A stretch of 64,000 nt of DNA from Pseudomonadota bacterium (GTDB lineage: Bacteria > Pseudomonadota > Alphaproteobacteria > UBA2136 > JAPKEQ01): positions 109,021-173,020 of the forward strand of contig JAYZXF010000011.1 of NCBI GenBank assembly GCA_036141575.1, given 5' to 3'. The notes beneath the pieces are model-generated. The model had not been told where the DNA came from. It did no database searches and was given only the letters and a program-made list of their open reading frames with translations. Below are positions 1-9,122 of the stretch, piece by piece. The stretch's first letter is position 1; each line of letters starts with the position of its first letter. A program made the position numbers and the translations under genes.

Positions 1-2
1 TT

Positions 3-287
3 TTTACAGCTAAGTTTAACGGAGAAGTTGACGTTGAAATTGAAGATAGTTTGTTTAATGGCTTACAAAAGCCTGTCGCTATCTCAGCTGTACAGGATTT
101 TAAGTTTAGCGAGGTGTATCCTAAGTGGTTAAACGAGGATAAATCGCAAAAGAAACGTACTGTGGAGTCTAAGAATCAGGCGAAAAACCTCTTTATCTTG
201 CTTGAGGCCTCTTTTTTGTTTTTCTATTGTTATAACCTGTTTGTTTCCTTACCGTATTTATATGACAAAAGTTTCACTTATTCATGA
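3..287 (+). CDS. 3' end of an unidentified protein (5' truncated by window)
   Basis: An open frame runs from the window edge (first full codon at 3) to a TGA/TAA-type stop ending at 287. The first ~60 residues are mixed polar (FTAKFNGEVDVEIEDS at the start) and look coding; the last ~30 residues are hydrophobic and overlap the start of the next gene by 26 bp, which is unusual. A GC-containing, weak hairpin followed by a T-run (about 178-225) sits inside the frame, so the true end may be earlier if the frame is disrupted. I do not recognise the family. Confidence 0.4.
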   Translation, partial: FTAKFNGEVDVEIEDSLFNGLQKPVAISAVQDFKFSEVYPKWLNEDKSQKKRTVESKNQAKNLFILLEASFLFFYCYNLFVSLPYLYDKSFTYS

Positions 288-840
288 TGTACAAAGCTGT
301 ACAATTTGCGAGATTGATTTGCCGTATGGCGCACGGCCAGTATTTCAGGTTCATCCTAAAGCCAAGATTTTAATTGCAGGACAAGCGCCTGGGCGTCGTG
401 TGCATGAAACAGGTATTCCATTTCATGATCCTAGCGGGGACCGTTTACGTGAGTGGATGGGGATAGACAAAGAAACCTTTTATAACGCAGAGAAGGTGGC
501 AATTCTTCCTATGGGATTTTGTTATCCTGGTACGGGCAAGTCGGGAGATCTCCCACCAAGAAAAGAATGTGCAGCAGCATGGAGGGAGAGGCTCCTTGCG
601 TATATACCAGATATTCAGCTGACGCTCCTTATTGGTGAGTATGCACAAAAGTGGCACTTAGGTGAGGCTTATAAAGGTCAAGTGACGGCAACTGTTCAGG
701 CTTGTCAGGAATATGCTCCGCAGTATATTCCTCTTCCACACCCTTCACCACGCAACAATATATGGCTCAAAAAGAATCTTTGGTTTGAGCGGGAAACCCT
801 ACCTGTTTTGAAAAAACGGGTACATCAGTCACTTGTTTAA
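262..840 (+). CDS. Uracil-DNA glycosylase superfamily protein
   Basis: Predicted base-excision repair glycosylase removing uracil (or related lesions) from DNA. Seen: active-site motif GQAPGR near residue 40, followed by a G-x-PF-x-D-x-SGDRLR-x-W stretch, and the C-terminal HPSPRN motif near residue 167; both are hallmark loops of the UDG fold. Length is 192 residues from the ATG at 262 (MTKVSLIHDV), chosen because the upstream in-frame extension from 202 is hydrophobic and lies in the previous frame. Only one short Cys pair (CTIC) is visible, so the four-Cys iron-sulfur cluster of family 4 enzymes is not supported. The exact UDG family is uncertain. The next gene starts about 90 bp downstream. 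Confidence 0.8.
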   Translation: MTKVSLIHDVQSCTICEIDLPYGARPVFQVHPKAKILIAGQAPGRRVHETGIPFHDPSGDRLREWMGIDKETFYNAEKVAILPMGFCYPGTGKSGDLPPRKECAAAWRERLLAYIPDIQLTLLIGEYAQKWHLGEAYKGQVTATVQACQEYAPQYIPLPHPSPRNNIWLKKNLWFERETLPVLKKRVHQSLV

Positions 841-901
841 GTGAACAAATAAAGGTCGCACACTGTCAGAAGTTGTGTTTATATGTTCTAATGTGGGACG
901 C

Positions 902-907
902 TATAAT
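902..907 (+). promoter_or_regulatory. -10-like box TATAAT before the first receiver gene
   Basis: A perfect TATAAT lies 25 bp upstream of the ATG at 932. No convincing -35 is present at 16-18 bp spacing (TTATAT/TTTATA only), so this could be activator dependent. Confidence 0.35.
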
Positions 908-931
908 AAATGTGTAGCAAGGAGAAATACA

Positions 932-1810
932 ATGATTGTGAATTCGTCAGCAGCAGCAAAATCATTATTAGAAGCCCTAGAAATGGTGAAATCAAATGCA
1001 GCCGTTTGGCGTGCTGTACATGTTTATATTCCTTCTATGAAAAACTCATGGGATATGATGAACCTTCAAACAGCAATTCAAAATATAAGGAAGTGCATCC
1101 CTGATCATTATATGGCTCAGGCATTCTTTTGTGAAACAGGCGATGTTTTTGTTCTGCTACGTGGCGCAAGCGCTGAGCTTATGGCTAAGGTTCAAGAGAT
1201 TACAGTTTTATCTTTGAGTAAAGGACAAGAAAGCCGTGAGGTCACGAAGACACTTTACGAGCTTGGCACTCAGTGGAGCCAGCTAAAAGAAATGGCTGCA
1301 AAAATTTCAATAGAGTCTCAAAAGTATCTTGTGGTTAAAGAAATGCCAGTAGATGAGCGCGTGAATCATGTTTTAAGCCGCACTAATATGAACTTTGTAC
1401 AATCTCTTATTAAACTGAGGGAGAAGAGAAAGCATCTCCATATTTTGATTGCAGAGGATGATGATCTTTTGCAGCAATATGTGTCTAGCATGCTGACAGA
1501 TTATACACTCATTAAAGCCAGAAAAGGTGAAGACGTACTTGTAAGCTACCTGTTGAATGCTCCGGATATGGTTTTCCTTGATATTGAACTTCCAGAAATT
1601 AATGGTCACCGCCTTCTTGAAGAAATGAAAAAAGTAGATCGTGATGTTTTTGCTGTGATGATGAGTGGCCATACGCAAATGAAGCATGTAAAGAGAAGTA
1701 TTCAATCAGGTGCCAAGGGTTTTGTTGCAAAGCCTTTCCAAAAAGAAAAGATTAAAAGTTGTGTAGAAGCTTGTGCAAACCTAAAGGGTTTATATGCTAT
1801 GTCTGGTTAA
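932..1810 (+). CDS. Response regulator with C-terminal receiver domain (paralogue 1)
   Basis: 292-residue protein starting MIVNSSAAAK. The ATG at 932 is chosen over an upstream in-frame start because AAGGAG lies 8 bp before it and because the start then matches the paralogue downstream. Residues ~1-165 form an unrecognised domain (contains AQAFFCETGDVFVLLRG). Residues ~168-285 are a canonical CheY-like receiver: EDDD acidic pocket, phospho-acceptor Asp in VFLDIELP, Ser in MMSGH, Lys in AKPF. There is no DNA-binding or enzymatic output domain C-terminal to the receiver, so output must be through the N-terminal domain or by protein contact. It heads a cluster with a second paralogue, a hybrid kinase and a sigma54 activator. 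Confidence 0.85.
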   Translation: MIVNSSAAAKSLLEALEMVKSNAAVWRAVHVYIPSMKNSWDMMNLQTAIQNIRKCIPDHYMAQAFFCETGDVFVLLRGASAELMAKVQEITVLSLSKGQESREVTKTLYELGTQWSQLKEMAAKISIESQKYLVVKEMPVDERVNHVLSRTNMNFVQSLIKLREKRKHLHILIAEDDDLLQQYVSSMLTDYTLIKARKGEDVLVSYLLNAPDMVFLDIELPEINGHRLLEEMKKVDRDVFAVMMSGHTQMKHVKRSIQSGAKGFVAKPFQKEKIKSCVEACANLKGLYAMSG

Positions 1811-1828
1811 AACGACTTCATGAGGACA

Positions 1829-1857
1829 GAACCGCAGCAGCGCTGCGGTTCTTTTTT
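1829..1857 (+). terminator. Rho-independent terminator
   Basis: Perfect 10-bp stem GAACCGCAGC / GCTGCGGTTC with a 3-nt loop followed by six T, 19 bp after the stop of the first receiver gene. It separates the two receiver paralogues transcriptionally, or at least attenuates read-through. Confidence 0.9.
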
Positions 1858-2021
1858 ATACAGACTTTCTAAAGGTGTGTTGGTTATGTGTCATGCTGTG
1901 ATAACATGTTGAAAACTTTGTCTGTTTAAGGGCTGTTTGGAGACTGTCAGGTTTTTAGTTTTTAGTGTAAATGGATTACAATAGGACACCATAAGGTGGT
2001 ACCGAGTAAGGAGAATACGTG

Positions 2022-2900
2022 ATGATTATTAACTCTTTTAGAGCTGCGGATATGCTGCTCCAAACCCTAGATAATATTAAGCCACGCGCAACAGCGTGGC
2101 GCGCCTTACATGTGCACGTTCCATCCGCAGGTGGAAACATGATTGGTTTACAAGAACCTCTTTACCAGATTCAAGAAAACATTTCTCAAAACCGAAAAGC
2201 TCAAGCCTTTTTCTGTGATACAGGAGATATCTTTATTCTTCTAAGAGGAGCCCGTATGGATGAGCTTGAAGATTTGAAAGACGTTATCCTTGATGCCTTT
2301 GCTGGTGAGATTGAAGCCAGAGATGCTTATGTGCATATTCTTGATTTGAGTGTGAAGTGGTCTTTCCTAAAAGGTCTTGCTGAGAAAGTTTCAGAAGAAG
2401 AGCGTAAAGCTTTCGAAAAAGAAAACATGACAGCAGAAAAATGCATTGCGCGTGTGATTGACCAAGTCGATATGGATTATGCAAAAGGCCTTCTGGCGCA
2501 AAGGGAACACCGTAAAGGCGTGCATATTCTTGTCGCTGAAGATGATGAGTTTACACAGCAAATTGTTGGTAATATTTTACGAGATTTTACCGTCATTAAG
2601 GCAACTAATGGGCCAGAGGTACTTTCAAGCTATCTGCTAAATGCACCAGATATGGTTTTCTTAGATATTAATTTGCCAATGATTGATGGCCATAAACTTC
2701 TTGATGAGATTATGACATTTGACCCAGAAGCCTTTGTTGTAATGCTCAGCGGGAATAGCCAGATTAAAAATGTGATGAAAAGCATGGACGCTGGTGCCAA
2801 AGGTTTTGTCACAAAACCTTTCCCAAGAGAGAAGCTCGAAAATTACGCCAAAATGTGTGCCACATTTAAAGAGTCACACATGCGCGTCGTCGGTGGATGA
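2022..2900 (+). CDS. Response regulator with C-terminal receiver domain (paralogue 2)
   Basis: 292 residues (MIINSFRAAD), a clear paralogue of the preceding gene over its full length, including the unknown N-terminal domain (AQAFFCDTGDIFILLRG) and the receiver (AEDDE, VFLDINLP, MLSGN, TKPF). AAGGAG at 2008 precedes both a GTG at 2019 and the ATG at 2022; the ATG is preferred because it matches the first paralogue. The 3' end lies 6 bp before the GTG of the hybrid kinase, so these two are very likely co-transcribed. Inference: the kinase signals to one or both paralogues. Confidence 0.85.
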   Translation: MIINSFRAADMLLQTLDNIKPRATAWRALHVHVPSAGGNMIGLQEPLYQIQENISQNRKAQAFFCDTGDIFILLRGARMDELEDLKDVILDAFAGEIEARDAYVHILDLSVKWSFLKGLAEKVSEEERKAFEKENMTAEKCIARVIDQVDMDYAKGLLAQREHRKGVHILVAEDDEFTQQIVGNILRDFTVIKATNGPEVLSSYLLNAPDMVFLDINLPMIDGHKLLDEIMTFDPEAFVVMLSGNSQIKNVMKSMDAGAKGFVTKPFPREKLENYAKMCATFKESHMRVVGG

Positions 2901-2906
2901 TGTATT

Positions 2907-5132
2907 GTGGCGGGCAATAAAGCCGCAATAAACCAAGCAGAAATGCTTCGGTTTATGAGCCACATGGCTCTGGTTACCAACAAAGCGCAAAGTTTTGAGA
3001 GTGCGGTTGAAAAAGTCCTAGAACTAACCTGTTCTTTGCCTTACTGGGATATAGGTCATGTCTATAAGCGCCATACCGTGAATGAATCTATGACCTGTAT
3101 GGGTATTTGGTATGGTGCTGATGAGGATCTTTATGCATCTTTTAAAGATGCGACAAGGCATTTTGATACACCTGTAACGCAGGGGTGGATTGGTGTAATT
3201 GCACAAGCCAAGATTCCGCTTTGGATTGAAAATATTCGTAAAGAGTCCACTTATATGAGAGCCGAGGCCGCTGCGAGCGCACAGCTTATGAGTGCTATGG
3301 CCTGTCCTGTTGTTGTAGCAGATAAAACAGTAGCCATTCTTGAATTTTATAGCAAAAAACGTCATGCACCTGATGATGAGCTTCTAGAAGTTTTTGCCAA
3401 TATTGGAACCCAGCTTGCTTACGCCTATGAGCGTCAACAGCATGGTTTGCATATGAAACATGTGCAGGAAAAGCAAGAGGATATGCTAAAGAAATTGAAG
3501 CTTGCGCACTTGCGTGCTGAATCTGTGACAAGAGAGCTTGAAATTAATTTAGCAGAATCGAATCGCTTAAGGGAAGTTGCTGAACAAGCCAATCTTTCAA
3601 AGAGCGAATTTCTCGCAAACATGAGCCATGAACTCCGTACACCTATGAACGGGGTACTTGGTATGGCCGAGCTTTTAAGTGGGACAGATTTATCCCCTGA
3701 ACAGCAATCTTATGCGACAAAAATTGTTTCATCAGGGTCTGCATTTCTCAATATTTTGAATGATATTTTAGATTTTTCTAAAATTGAAGCTGGTGCACTG
3801 GAGCTTGAGTTTGCGCCGTTTGAAATTCATAGCATTTGTGATCAGGCGATGGGTTTTATCAAAATGGCTGCTGAACAAAAAGGTTTAGACGTTTCACTTC
3901 AGGTTGATGAAATGGTTCCAGCATATGTCATGGGAGATTCTGGCAGATTGCGTCAAGTGTTGACAAACCTACTTGGGAACTCCGTTAAGTTTACAGAGGA
4001 GGGGCATATCTCTGTACGTGTTTCTGCATTGCAAGCTAAAGGGCCTATCTGTTTTGTTGTCTTTGATGTGATTGATACAGGAGTTGGGATTGAGCAGGAT
4101 AAGCTCTCAACAATTTTTGATAAATTTACGCAGGTGGATAACTCTAATACGCGTAAATTTGGTGGGGCGGGCCTTGGTCTTGCTATTACAAAAGAGCTGG
4201 TTGCCATGATGGGTGGTGAGATCAAAGTAGATAGCTCTATTGGTTTTGGGTCTACGTTCTCAGTCCGTATTCCATTTACAGAAGCCTCTGCTGAAGACTT
4301 ACAGTTAAGCACAGAAGTTGAAGAACACTTCTCTAAAGGTAAATCAAATTTGCCATGTGAAGATGCGCGTATCCTTCTTGCTGAAGATGATGAAGTAAAT
4401 AGAGAGGTTGCGATTAAGTTTTTAAAGAAACTTGGTATCCACCGTATTACCTGTGCTGAAAACGGTAAAGTTGCGTTAGAAATGTTTGAAAATGACCGTT
4501 TTGATCTTATTTTAATGGATTGTCAAATGCCTGAAATGGACGGTTTTGATGTCACGAAAATTATCCGTAACGTGGAAGAGGCTACGCTGGAACATATTCC
4601 CATTATAGCTATTACAGCCAATGCCATGGTTGGCGATAAAGAGAAATGTTTGCAAGCAGGAATGGATAGCTATCTGTCAAAGCCTTTACAGGTGTGTGAG
4701 CTAAAAGAAGAGCTTTCTCCTTACATTGTATTTGATGGAGATCAGCAAGAGCTAAACGGTAGCGGTGTATTTGATAATCAACTTCCTGTGAATATGGGAC
4801 ATTTGGATGTGGTTTGTAGCGGGCATTGGTCTGCGAAGAGAGAGCTTTTTAACCTGTTTATTGAAAATGGCAAAAAGGATATTGAGTCTTTAAAAGAGTC
4901 TGCATCCTGCGGAGATCTGAAATCTTGGATGAAATGTACCCATCGCCTGAAAGGCGCATCTGGCAACTTAGGTGCTGAAACATTTAGTAAAATCTGTGAG
5001 GTGTCAGAAAAAAACGCAAATGAAACCTCTAGAGAAGAGAAAGAGAAGCAAATTGAATCGATTCAAGAGGCTATGACAACAATTGAGGAATTTTACGCAA
5101 AAATAAGCGAAGAAGCCACACTACATCCCTAA
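2907..5132 (+). CDS. Hybrid histidine kinase: GAF-HisKA-HATPase-REC-HPt
   Basis: 741-residue soluble sensor kinase; no transmembrane segment is evident, so it probably senses an intracellular signal. Order: GAF-like domain ~20-175, coiled coil ~180-230, HisKA with H241 in [10 protein letters not shown], ATPase with N-box NLLGNSVKF and G-boxes DTGVGI and GGAGLGLAI, receiver ~485-605 with D538 in [13 protein letters not shown] and SKPL, then an HPt domain with H679 in [10 protein letters not shown]. All phosphotransfer residues are present, giving a full His-Asp-His relay that could feed the neighbouring receiver proteins. The start is GTG at 2907, 6 bp after the previous gene, with only a weak GGTGG ribosome site. 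Confidence 0.92.
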   Translation: MAGNKAAINQAEMLRFMSHMALVTNKAQSFESAVEKVLELTCSLPYWDIGHVYKRHTVNESMTCMGIWYGADEDLYASFKDATRHFDTPVTQGWIGVIAQAKIPLWIENIRKESTYMRAEAAASAQLMSAMACPVVVADKTVAILEFYSKKRHAPDDELLEVFANIGTQLAYAYERQQHGLHMKHVQEKQEDMLKKLKLAHLRAESVTRELEINLAESNRLREVAEQANLSKSEFLANMSHELRTPMNGVLGMAELLSGTDLSPEQQSYATKIVSSGSAFLNILNDILDFSKIEAGALELEFAPFEIHSICDQAMGFIKMAAEQKGLDVSLQVDEMVPAYVMGDSGRLRQVLTNLLGNSVKFTEEGHISVRVSALQAKGPICFVVFDVIDTGVGIEQDKLSTIFDKFTQVDNSNTRKFGGAGLGLAITKELVAMMGGEIKVDSSIGFGSTFSVRIPFTEASAEDLQLSTEVEEHFSKGKSNLPCEDARILLAEDDEVNREVAIKFLKKLGIHRITCAENGKVALEMFENDRFDLILMDCQMPEMDGFDVTKIIRNVEEATLEHIPIIAITANAMVGDKEKCLQAGMDSYLSKPLQVCELKEELSPYIVFDGDQQELNGSGVFDNQLPVNMGHLDVVCSGHWSAKRELFNLFIENGKKDIESLKESASCGDLKSWMKCTHRLKGASGNLGAETFSKICEVSEKNANETSREEKEKQIESIQEAMTTIEEFYAKISEEATLHP

Positions 5133-5186
5133 ATTTGTAATGTGAGCGGGCAAAATAACAAAGAATACTTTTAAAGGGGATAAATT

Positions 5187-6608
5187 TTGGATCATGCTAG
5201 AGTAATGACTCAGACGATTGCTATTGTAAACCCGAGTGAAGCGGAAACCAAGTCTATTGGTGCGCTACTCAACCGTATAGGATACAGCTACCGTGCTTAT
5301 GAAAGCGCGGAGCAGTTTATTAATGTCCTTGCCAATAAAAGCAAAGAAGCTCCAGGGATTCTTATGGTGGATGCCGAGTTGAGTGGTTTAAATGGTTTTG
5401 AGCTTCTACAGCTTATTCGTATGGGTGAACACAATATTTCTTCTATTGTTATGGCACCTGAAGGTGACATTGATGCAGCCATGAAAGCCATCCAGGCTGG
5501 TGCAGATGACTATGTTGTTAAGCCTATTAACAACCAGCGTTTACGTGTTGCGCTCGATCATGTGTCTGAAAAACGTAGTATGCGTGTAGAGCTTTCTGCG
5601 CTCCGCCAAAGTTTACAAAAGAAAATTAAATTTAGTGACATTGTAGGCGATAGTCCTGCGATGAAAACGCTGTACAGGCTTATGCATAAGGCTGCTGAGA
5701 GTGAAGTTTCTGTTCTTGTTCTTGGTGAATCAGGTGTAGGTAAAGAAATGGTGGCGCGTGCGATTCATTCTACAAGCCCAAGAAGCAAAAGCCCATTTGT
5801 TGCCGTAAACTGCGGAGCCATTCCAGAGCAGCTTGTTGAAAGTGTGCTTTTTGGTCATAAAAAAGGTGCTTTTACTGGCGCAGATAGTGATGCGATTGGT
5901 AAATTTGAAGCCGCAACGGGTGGTACGCTCTTCCTTGATGAAGTGGGAGAATTGTCTCTTAATATGCAAGTAAAGCTCCTTCGTGCTCTACAAGAACGTG
6001 AGGTTGATCCTGTAGGTTCAAGCATGCCTGTTCCGGTTAATGTACGTATTGTGGCTGCAACCAATCGTGACTTGAAAGAGATGGTTCAGCAAGGTCGTTT
6101 TAGAGAAGACCTGTTTTACCGCCTAAACATTTTCCCAGTTCACATTCCTGCTCTGCGTGAGAGGGAAGGGGATGTGGTCTTGCTTGCTAAGCACTTTCTC
6201 GATGTTTACAACGCGACACATAACAAGAAGAAGTCACTCACCCCTCCTGCAGAGAAATTTATCTCAAGCCTGCCTTGGCCCGGTAATGTACGCCAGCTTG
6301 AAAACGCAATCACCAGAACAGCGCTTTTAACGGATGCAAACAAGCTAGAAAAGAACGATTTTTACTGGCTTAGTACAGATATGGAAAGCCTTACACCAGC
6401 TTCTCACGCTGACGCGTCTAGCTCAGACAGTGAGGGGATCGCACCGCTGAGTGAAGTGGAGCGTGCTCATATTCAGAAGGCTGTCTTTGCCCTACAAGGA
6501 AACTTGGCAGAAGTTGCGCGTCGTTTGGAAGTGTCTCGTTCAACACTTTACAGGAAGTTGGAACAATACGGTTTAGACCATGTCTTCACGAGTAAGGACG
6601 CGTCTTAA
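5187..6608 (+). CDS. Sigma54-dependent response regulator (REC-AAA+-Fis HTH)
   Basis: 473 residues. Receiver-like domain 8-128, AAA+ domain ~145-390 with Walker A GESGVGKE (180-187), GAFTGA sigma54-contact loop (227-232), Walker B FLDEVGEL, and a Fis-type helix-turn-helix ~433-463 ([18 protein letters not shown]). Predicted to remodel RNA polymerase-sigma54. The receiver is atypical: D62 and K112 are kept but the usual acidic pair is N15-P16 and the switch Thr/Ser is A90. The start is taken as TTG at 5187 because AAAGGGG lies 6 bp upstream; the ATG at 5205 is too far from that site. Convergent with, and overlapping by 4 bp, the next gene. Confidence 0.93.
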   Translation: MDHARVMTQTIAIVNPSEAETKSIGALLNRIGYSYRAYESAEQFINVLANKSKEAPGILMVDAELSGLNGFELLQLIRMGEHNISSIVMAPEGDIDAAMKAIQAGADDYVVKPINNQRLRVALDHVSEKRSMRVELSALRQSLQKKIKFSDIVGDSPAMKTLYRLMHKAAESEVSVLVLGESGVGKEMVARAIHSTSPRSKSPFVAVNCGAIPEQLVESVLFGHKKGAFTGADSDAIGKFEAATGGTLFLDEVGELSLNMQVKLLRALQEREVDPVGSSMPVPVNVRIVAATNRDLKEMVQQGRFREDLFYRLNIFPVHIPALREREGDVVLLAKHFLDVYNATHNKKKSLTPPAEKFISSLPWPGNVRQLENAITRTALLTDANKLEKNDFYWLSTDMESLTPASHADASSSDSEGIAPLSEVERAHIQKAVFALQGNLAEVARRLEVSRSTLYRKLEQYGLDHVFTSKDAS

Positions 6609-7396
6609 ACAGTCTTTAAAAAATCAGTAAAGCTTGGGTATTTCAGCTCAGTCTGAAGTGCCTCTTTGATTTTTTGGTTTTCTACCTTTCTAAAGCCTTC
6701 CCCACCAAACCCTTTGCTCATGTTATTGGACTGAGGAAGTGTCATTGGATCGATGTTGAGTTTTTTACAAGCCTCTAAAACAGTACTCCTCGTGCTGGCA
6801 GGTGCGTCATCACTGATATTAAATATGCCTGTTAAGCGCTGCTCCATAAGCCCAAGCGTGAGCGTCACAATATCATCTACATGAATGCGACAGATCGGGC
6901 CAGCCTCTTCAGGGAGGTTTTGCTTACCGTCTTTAAGGCGTTGAAGCGTATTTTTATCATCCCCATAAATGCCACTCAGTCGCATGATGGCAAGGGGCGC
7001 GGTTGTGGTTTTATATTTAGTCTCGCAGGCGATGCGTGCCAAAGCGCGCTCATTTTGGGCGCCAAGAGAACTCTCTTCATTGACCCAATTTCCTTGGGCG
7101 TTGCCATAAACACCTGTCGTAGAGTAATAGCCAAGCCATTCTAAAGTTTTGGGGAGTTTACCTGTATAAGATTTAAGGAAAGGATCTTTCCCGTCTTGTG
7201 GAGGTGTTGTGACCAGAATATGTGTCAGGTCTTCTGGTAGCGGATCTCCAAATAAGAGTGGTGTTGCACCAGCCTTTGTAATTTCAAGGAAATTTTCTGT
7301 GTTACGGCTGGTTGCCCATACCTTATAACCACGCGAAACCGCCTCTTTTACAAGGTGTTTGCCGACATATCCAAAACCTATGATCAAAACCTGCAT
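6605..7396 (-). CDS. NAD(P)-dependent epimerase/dehydratase family protein (short, YeeZ-like)
   Basis: 263 residues with an N-terminal Rossmann motif (IIGFGYVGKHL) and a YSTTGVYG segment carrying the extended-SDR Tyr region; the C-terminal half has IYG, RIHVDDI and FNISDD, all typical of extended SDR nucleotide-sugar epimerase relatives. The normal YxxxK pair is not obvious, so the catalytic activity is uncertain. The closest named family I recognise is the YeeZ type. It is convergent with the sigma54 activator (4 bp overlap) and divergent from the GGDEF gene across about 200 bp. Confidence 0.75.
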   Translation of the reverse strand: MQVLIIGFGYVGKHLVKEAVSRGYKVWATSRNTENFLEITKAGATPLLFGDPLPEDLTHILVTTPPQDGKDPFLKSYTGKLPKTLEWLGYYSTTGVYGNAQGNWVNEESSLGAQNERALARIACETKYKTTTAPLAIMRLSGIYGDDKNTLQRLKDGKQNLPEEAGPICRIHVDDIVTLTLGLMEQRLTGIFNISDDAPASTRSTVLEACKKLNIDPMTLPQSNNMSKGFGGEGFRKVENQKIKEALQTELKYPSFTDFLKTV

Positions 7397-7532
7397 AAAA
7401 TTGCATCACTTTTTATAATGGGGTATACTTCGTATCTACCCCTTATCCTATAGATAAGAGCAGATGAATCAATGGGTGAAGATAAAATAATTCAGTTTGT
7501 TAAACTTTTTTCTGTATTTCCATGTCAGGGGG

Positions 7533-7561
7533 TTGACGTGTATCTATTTGCGCCCCATACC
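7533..7561 (+). promoter_or_regulatory. Promoter TTGACG-N17-CATACC of the diguanylate cyclase
   Basis: TTGACG at 7533-7538 and CATACC at 7556-7561 are separated by exactly 17 bp. The start codon of the GGDEF gene is 40 bp downstream. The same form with a CATA-type -10 recurs upstream of both candidate small RNAs at 31.7 and 48.3 kb, supporting it as a real promoter form in this genome. Confidence 0.55.
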
Positions 7562-7600
7562 ACAAAAACACTCGCGGTAAATTGAGTTTAGGGTGAAGAT

Positions 7601-8884
7601 GTGAAACAGGCCTTTAACAATGTTAATATGATAGACCTCCTTAAGGGGGTTCTTGCCACTGTTCAAGATGGCATTTTCATTGTTAAACCAATAGAAACAG
7701 GTGAGTTTCTTGTTACCGATGTGAACCGCGCGATGACCAAATTCCTTGGTCGTGATATGTCAGGTATGTTTGTAAGTGACGCGCTAGAAGAGCGCAGTGC
7801 CCGCTGGTTCAAAAAACAGTTTCTACACGTTATTCGTACTGGTAACGATGTCATGCTGCGCACAGATGCAGGTGTGATGGGGAATGCCGGTCAATTTATT
7901 CAAGTTAAACTTATGCCAATTATGGGCGACGATCGGGTTCAACTGATTGTAGGGAGCGTTCATGTGATGACGGAAACAAACCGTCTCAAAGATAACGCGC
8001 GCCGTCACCGCGATCGTTACGCGACGGCACTAGAGTACGCGCCATATGGTGTATGTTTTGTGACAGAAGATGGCTCACCAACAATGGTAAACCGTGCACT
8101 TACACGCTGGCTTAACCAGCCAATGAATAGCTTGATGCGTTCTAAGGTGGCTGATTTTGTGCACCCAGATGAGCGTGAAGTCTTTAACCAAGCGCTTCGC
8201 CAAGTGTTTAAAACAGGCCGTGTGTATCGTGGTATGGACATTCGCTTAATGAATGATCAAGCCGATGATATCTGGACATCTCTGAATATCTCTCGCATGC
8301 AAGATGCAATGGGAGGGTCTGACAGTGTCATTCTTCAGTTTGTAGATATTACGCGTCGTAAAGAAAATGAAGAACGTCTTTCTCGTCTTGCGCGCCGTGA
8401 CCACCTGACTGGCCTAGCCAACCGTATGGTGTTTGAAGAAGAGTTAGATATGACATTGAAGAACGCAAAGCGTTACAAGCGTAGCGGTGCGATTCTGTAC
8501 ATTGACCTTGATGACTTTAAGCAAATTAATGATGTGTTTGGTCACAATGCTGGTGATGCGGTTCTGAAAGAAGTTGCCAGAACACTTGGTGTTCAAACGC
8601 GTGAAACAGATATTATTGCGCGCCTTGGCGGCGATGAATTTGCTGTGATTCTACAAGAAGTCAGTGAAAGTGTTGCGCGCGACAAAGCAGATGCTGTGCG
8701 TAAAGCCATTAACAGTGCGTGTATTAGCCATGAAGGCAAACAAATTGCCATTCGTGGAAGTGTTGGTCTGCAAACATTTAGTGGTGTAGAAGACCTGAAC
8801 CGCCAAAGTCTGCTTGATGCGGCTGACCGCCAAATGTACCGCGTGAAGAACGCATCCAAAGCTGACCTCCCAGTCAACCTTTAG
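7601..8884 (+). CDS. PAS-GGDEF diguanylate cyclase
   Basis: 427 residues; predicted to make cyclic di-GMP from two GTP in the cytoplasm. Two PAS-like domains (~10-125 and ~130-255) precede the GGDEF domain (~262-420) with DHLTGLANR, IDLDDFKQIND and the intact signature GGDEF at 343-347. An RxxD inhibitory site (R334-D337) lies five residues upstream, so product inhibition is expected. There is no EAL domain or membrane segment. GTG start at 7601, with AGGGTGAAG just upstream; an ATG at 7628 is an alternative. A palindromic repeat follows the stop immediately. Confidence 0.92.
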   Translation: MKQAFNNVNMIDLLKGVLATVQDGIFIVKPIETGEFLVTDVNRAMTKFLGRDMSGMFVSDALEERSARWFKKQFLHVIRTGNDVMLRTDAGVMGNAGQFIQVKLMPIMGDDRVQLIVGSVHVMTETNRLKDNARRHRDRYATALEYAPYGVCFVTEDGSPTMVNRALTRWLNQPMNSLMRSKVADFVHPDEREVFNQALRQVFKTGRVYRGMDIRLMNDQADDIWTSLNISRMQDAMGGSDSVILQFVDITRRKENEERLSRLARRDHLTGLANRMVFEEELDMTLKNAKRYKRSGAILYIDLDDFKQINDVFGHNAGDAVLKEVARTLGVQTRETDIIARLGGDEFAVILQEVSESVARDKADAVRKAINSACISHEGKQIAIRGSVGLQTFSGVEDLNRQSLLDAADRQMYRVKNASKADLPVNL

Positions 8885-8890
8885 ATTCTA

Positions 8891-8997
8891 CTCTACAGTT
8901 CTGCAAATACGTTTTTAGTCCAGTACTCAGGCTCATGTATTGTTTATACATATCGCCTTTCATGCTTCCTAAAAACGCATTTTCGATGGCTGTAGAG
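8891..8997. repeat. Palindromic intergenic repeat, copy A
   Basis: 107-bp imperfect palindrome. Outer arms CTCTACAG / CTGTAGAG, continued by TTCTGCAAATACGTTTTT on the left pairing with AAAAACGCATTTTCGATGG on the right. The centre holds a hairpin ATGTAT-tgttt-ATACAT (8935-8951). It begins 7 bp after the diguanylate cyclase stop and may act as its terminator or an RNA-stabilising hairpin. Confidence 0.8.
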
Positions 8998-9122
8998 CGA
9001 GTCTCTCATGTTCTGAATAAACCAACATAAATCCGTAAGATTTTTGCGGGAATATATAGCCTAAATGCTGAAATAGCGTTACACTCCAGCTGTTAACACA
9101 TTTCAAATAAAGAGTACAAAGC

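Noticed and set aside
202..261. N-terminal extension of the uracil-DNA glycosylase-like protein
   Set aside because: No ribosome site, overlaps the upstream frame; ATG 262 gives the expected N-terminus.
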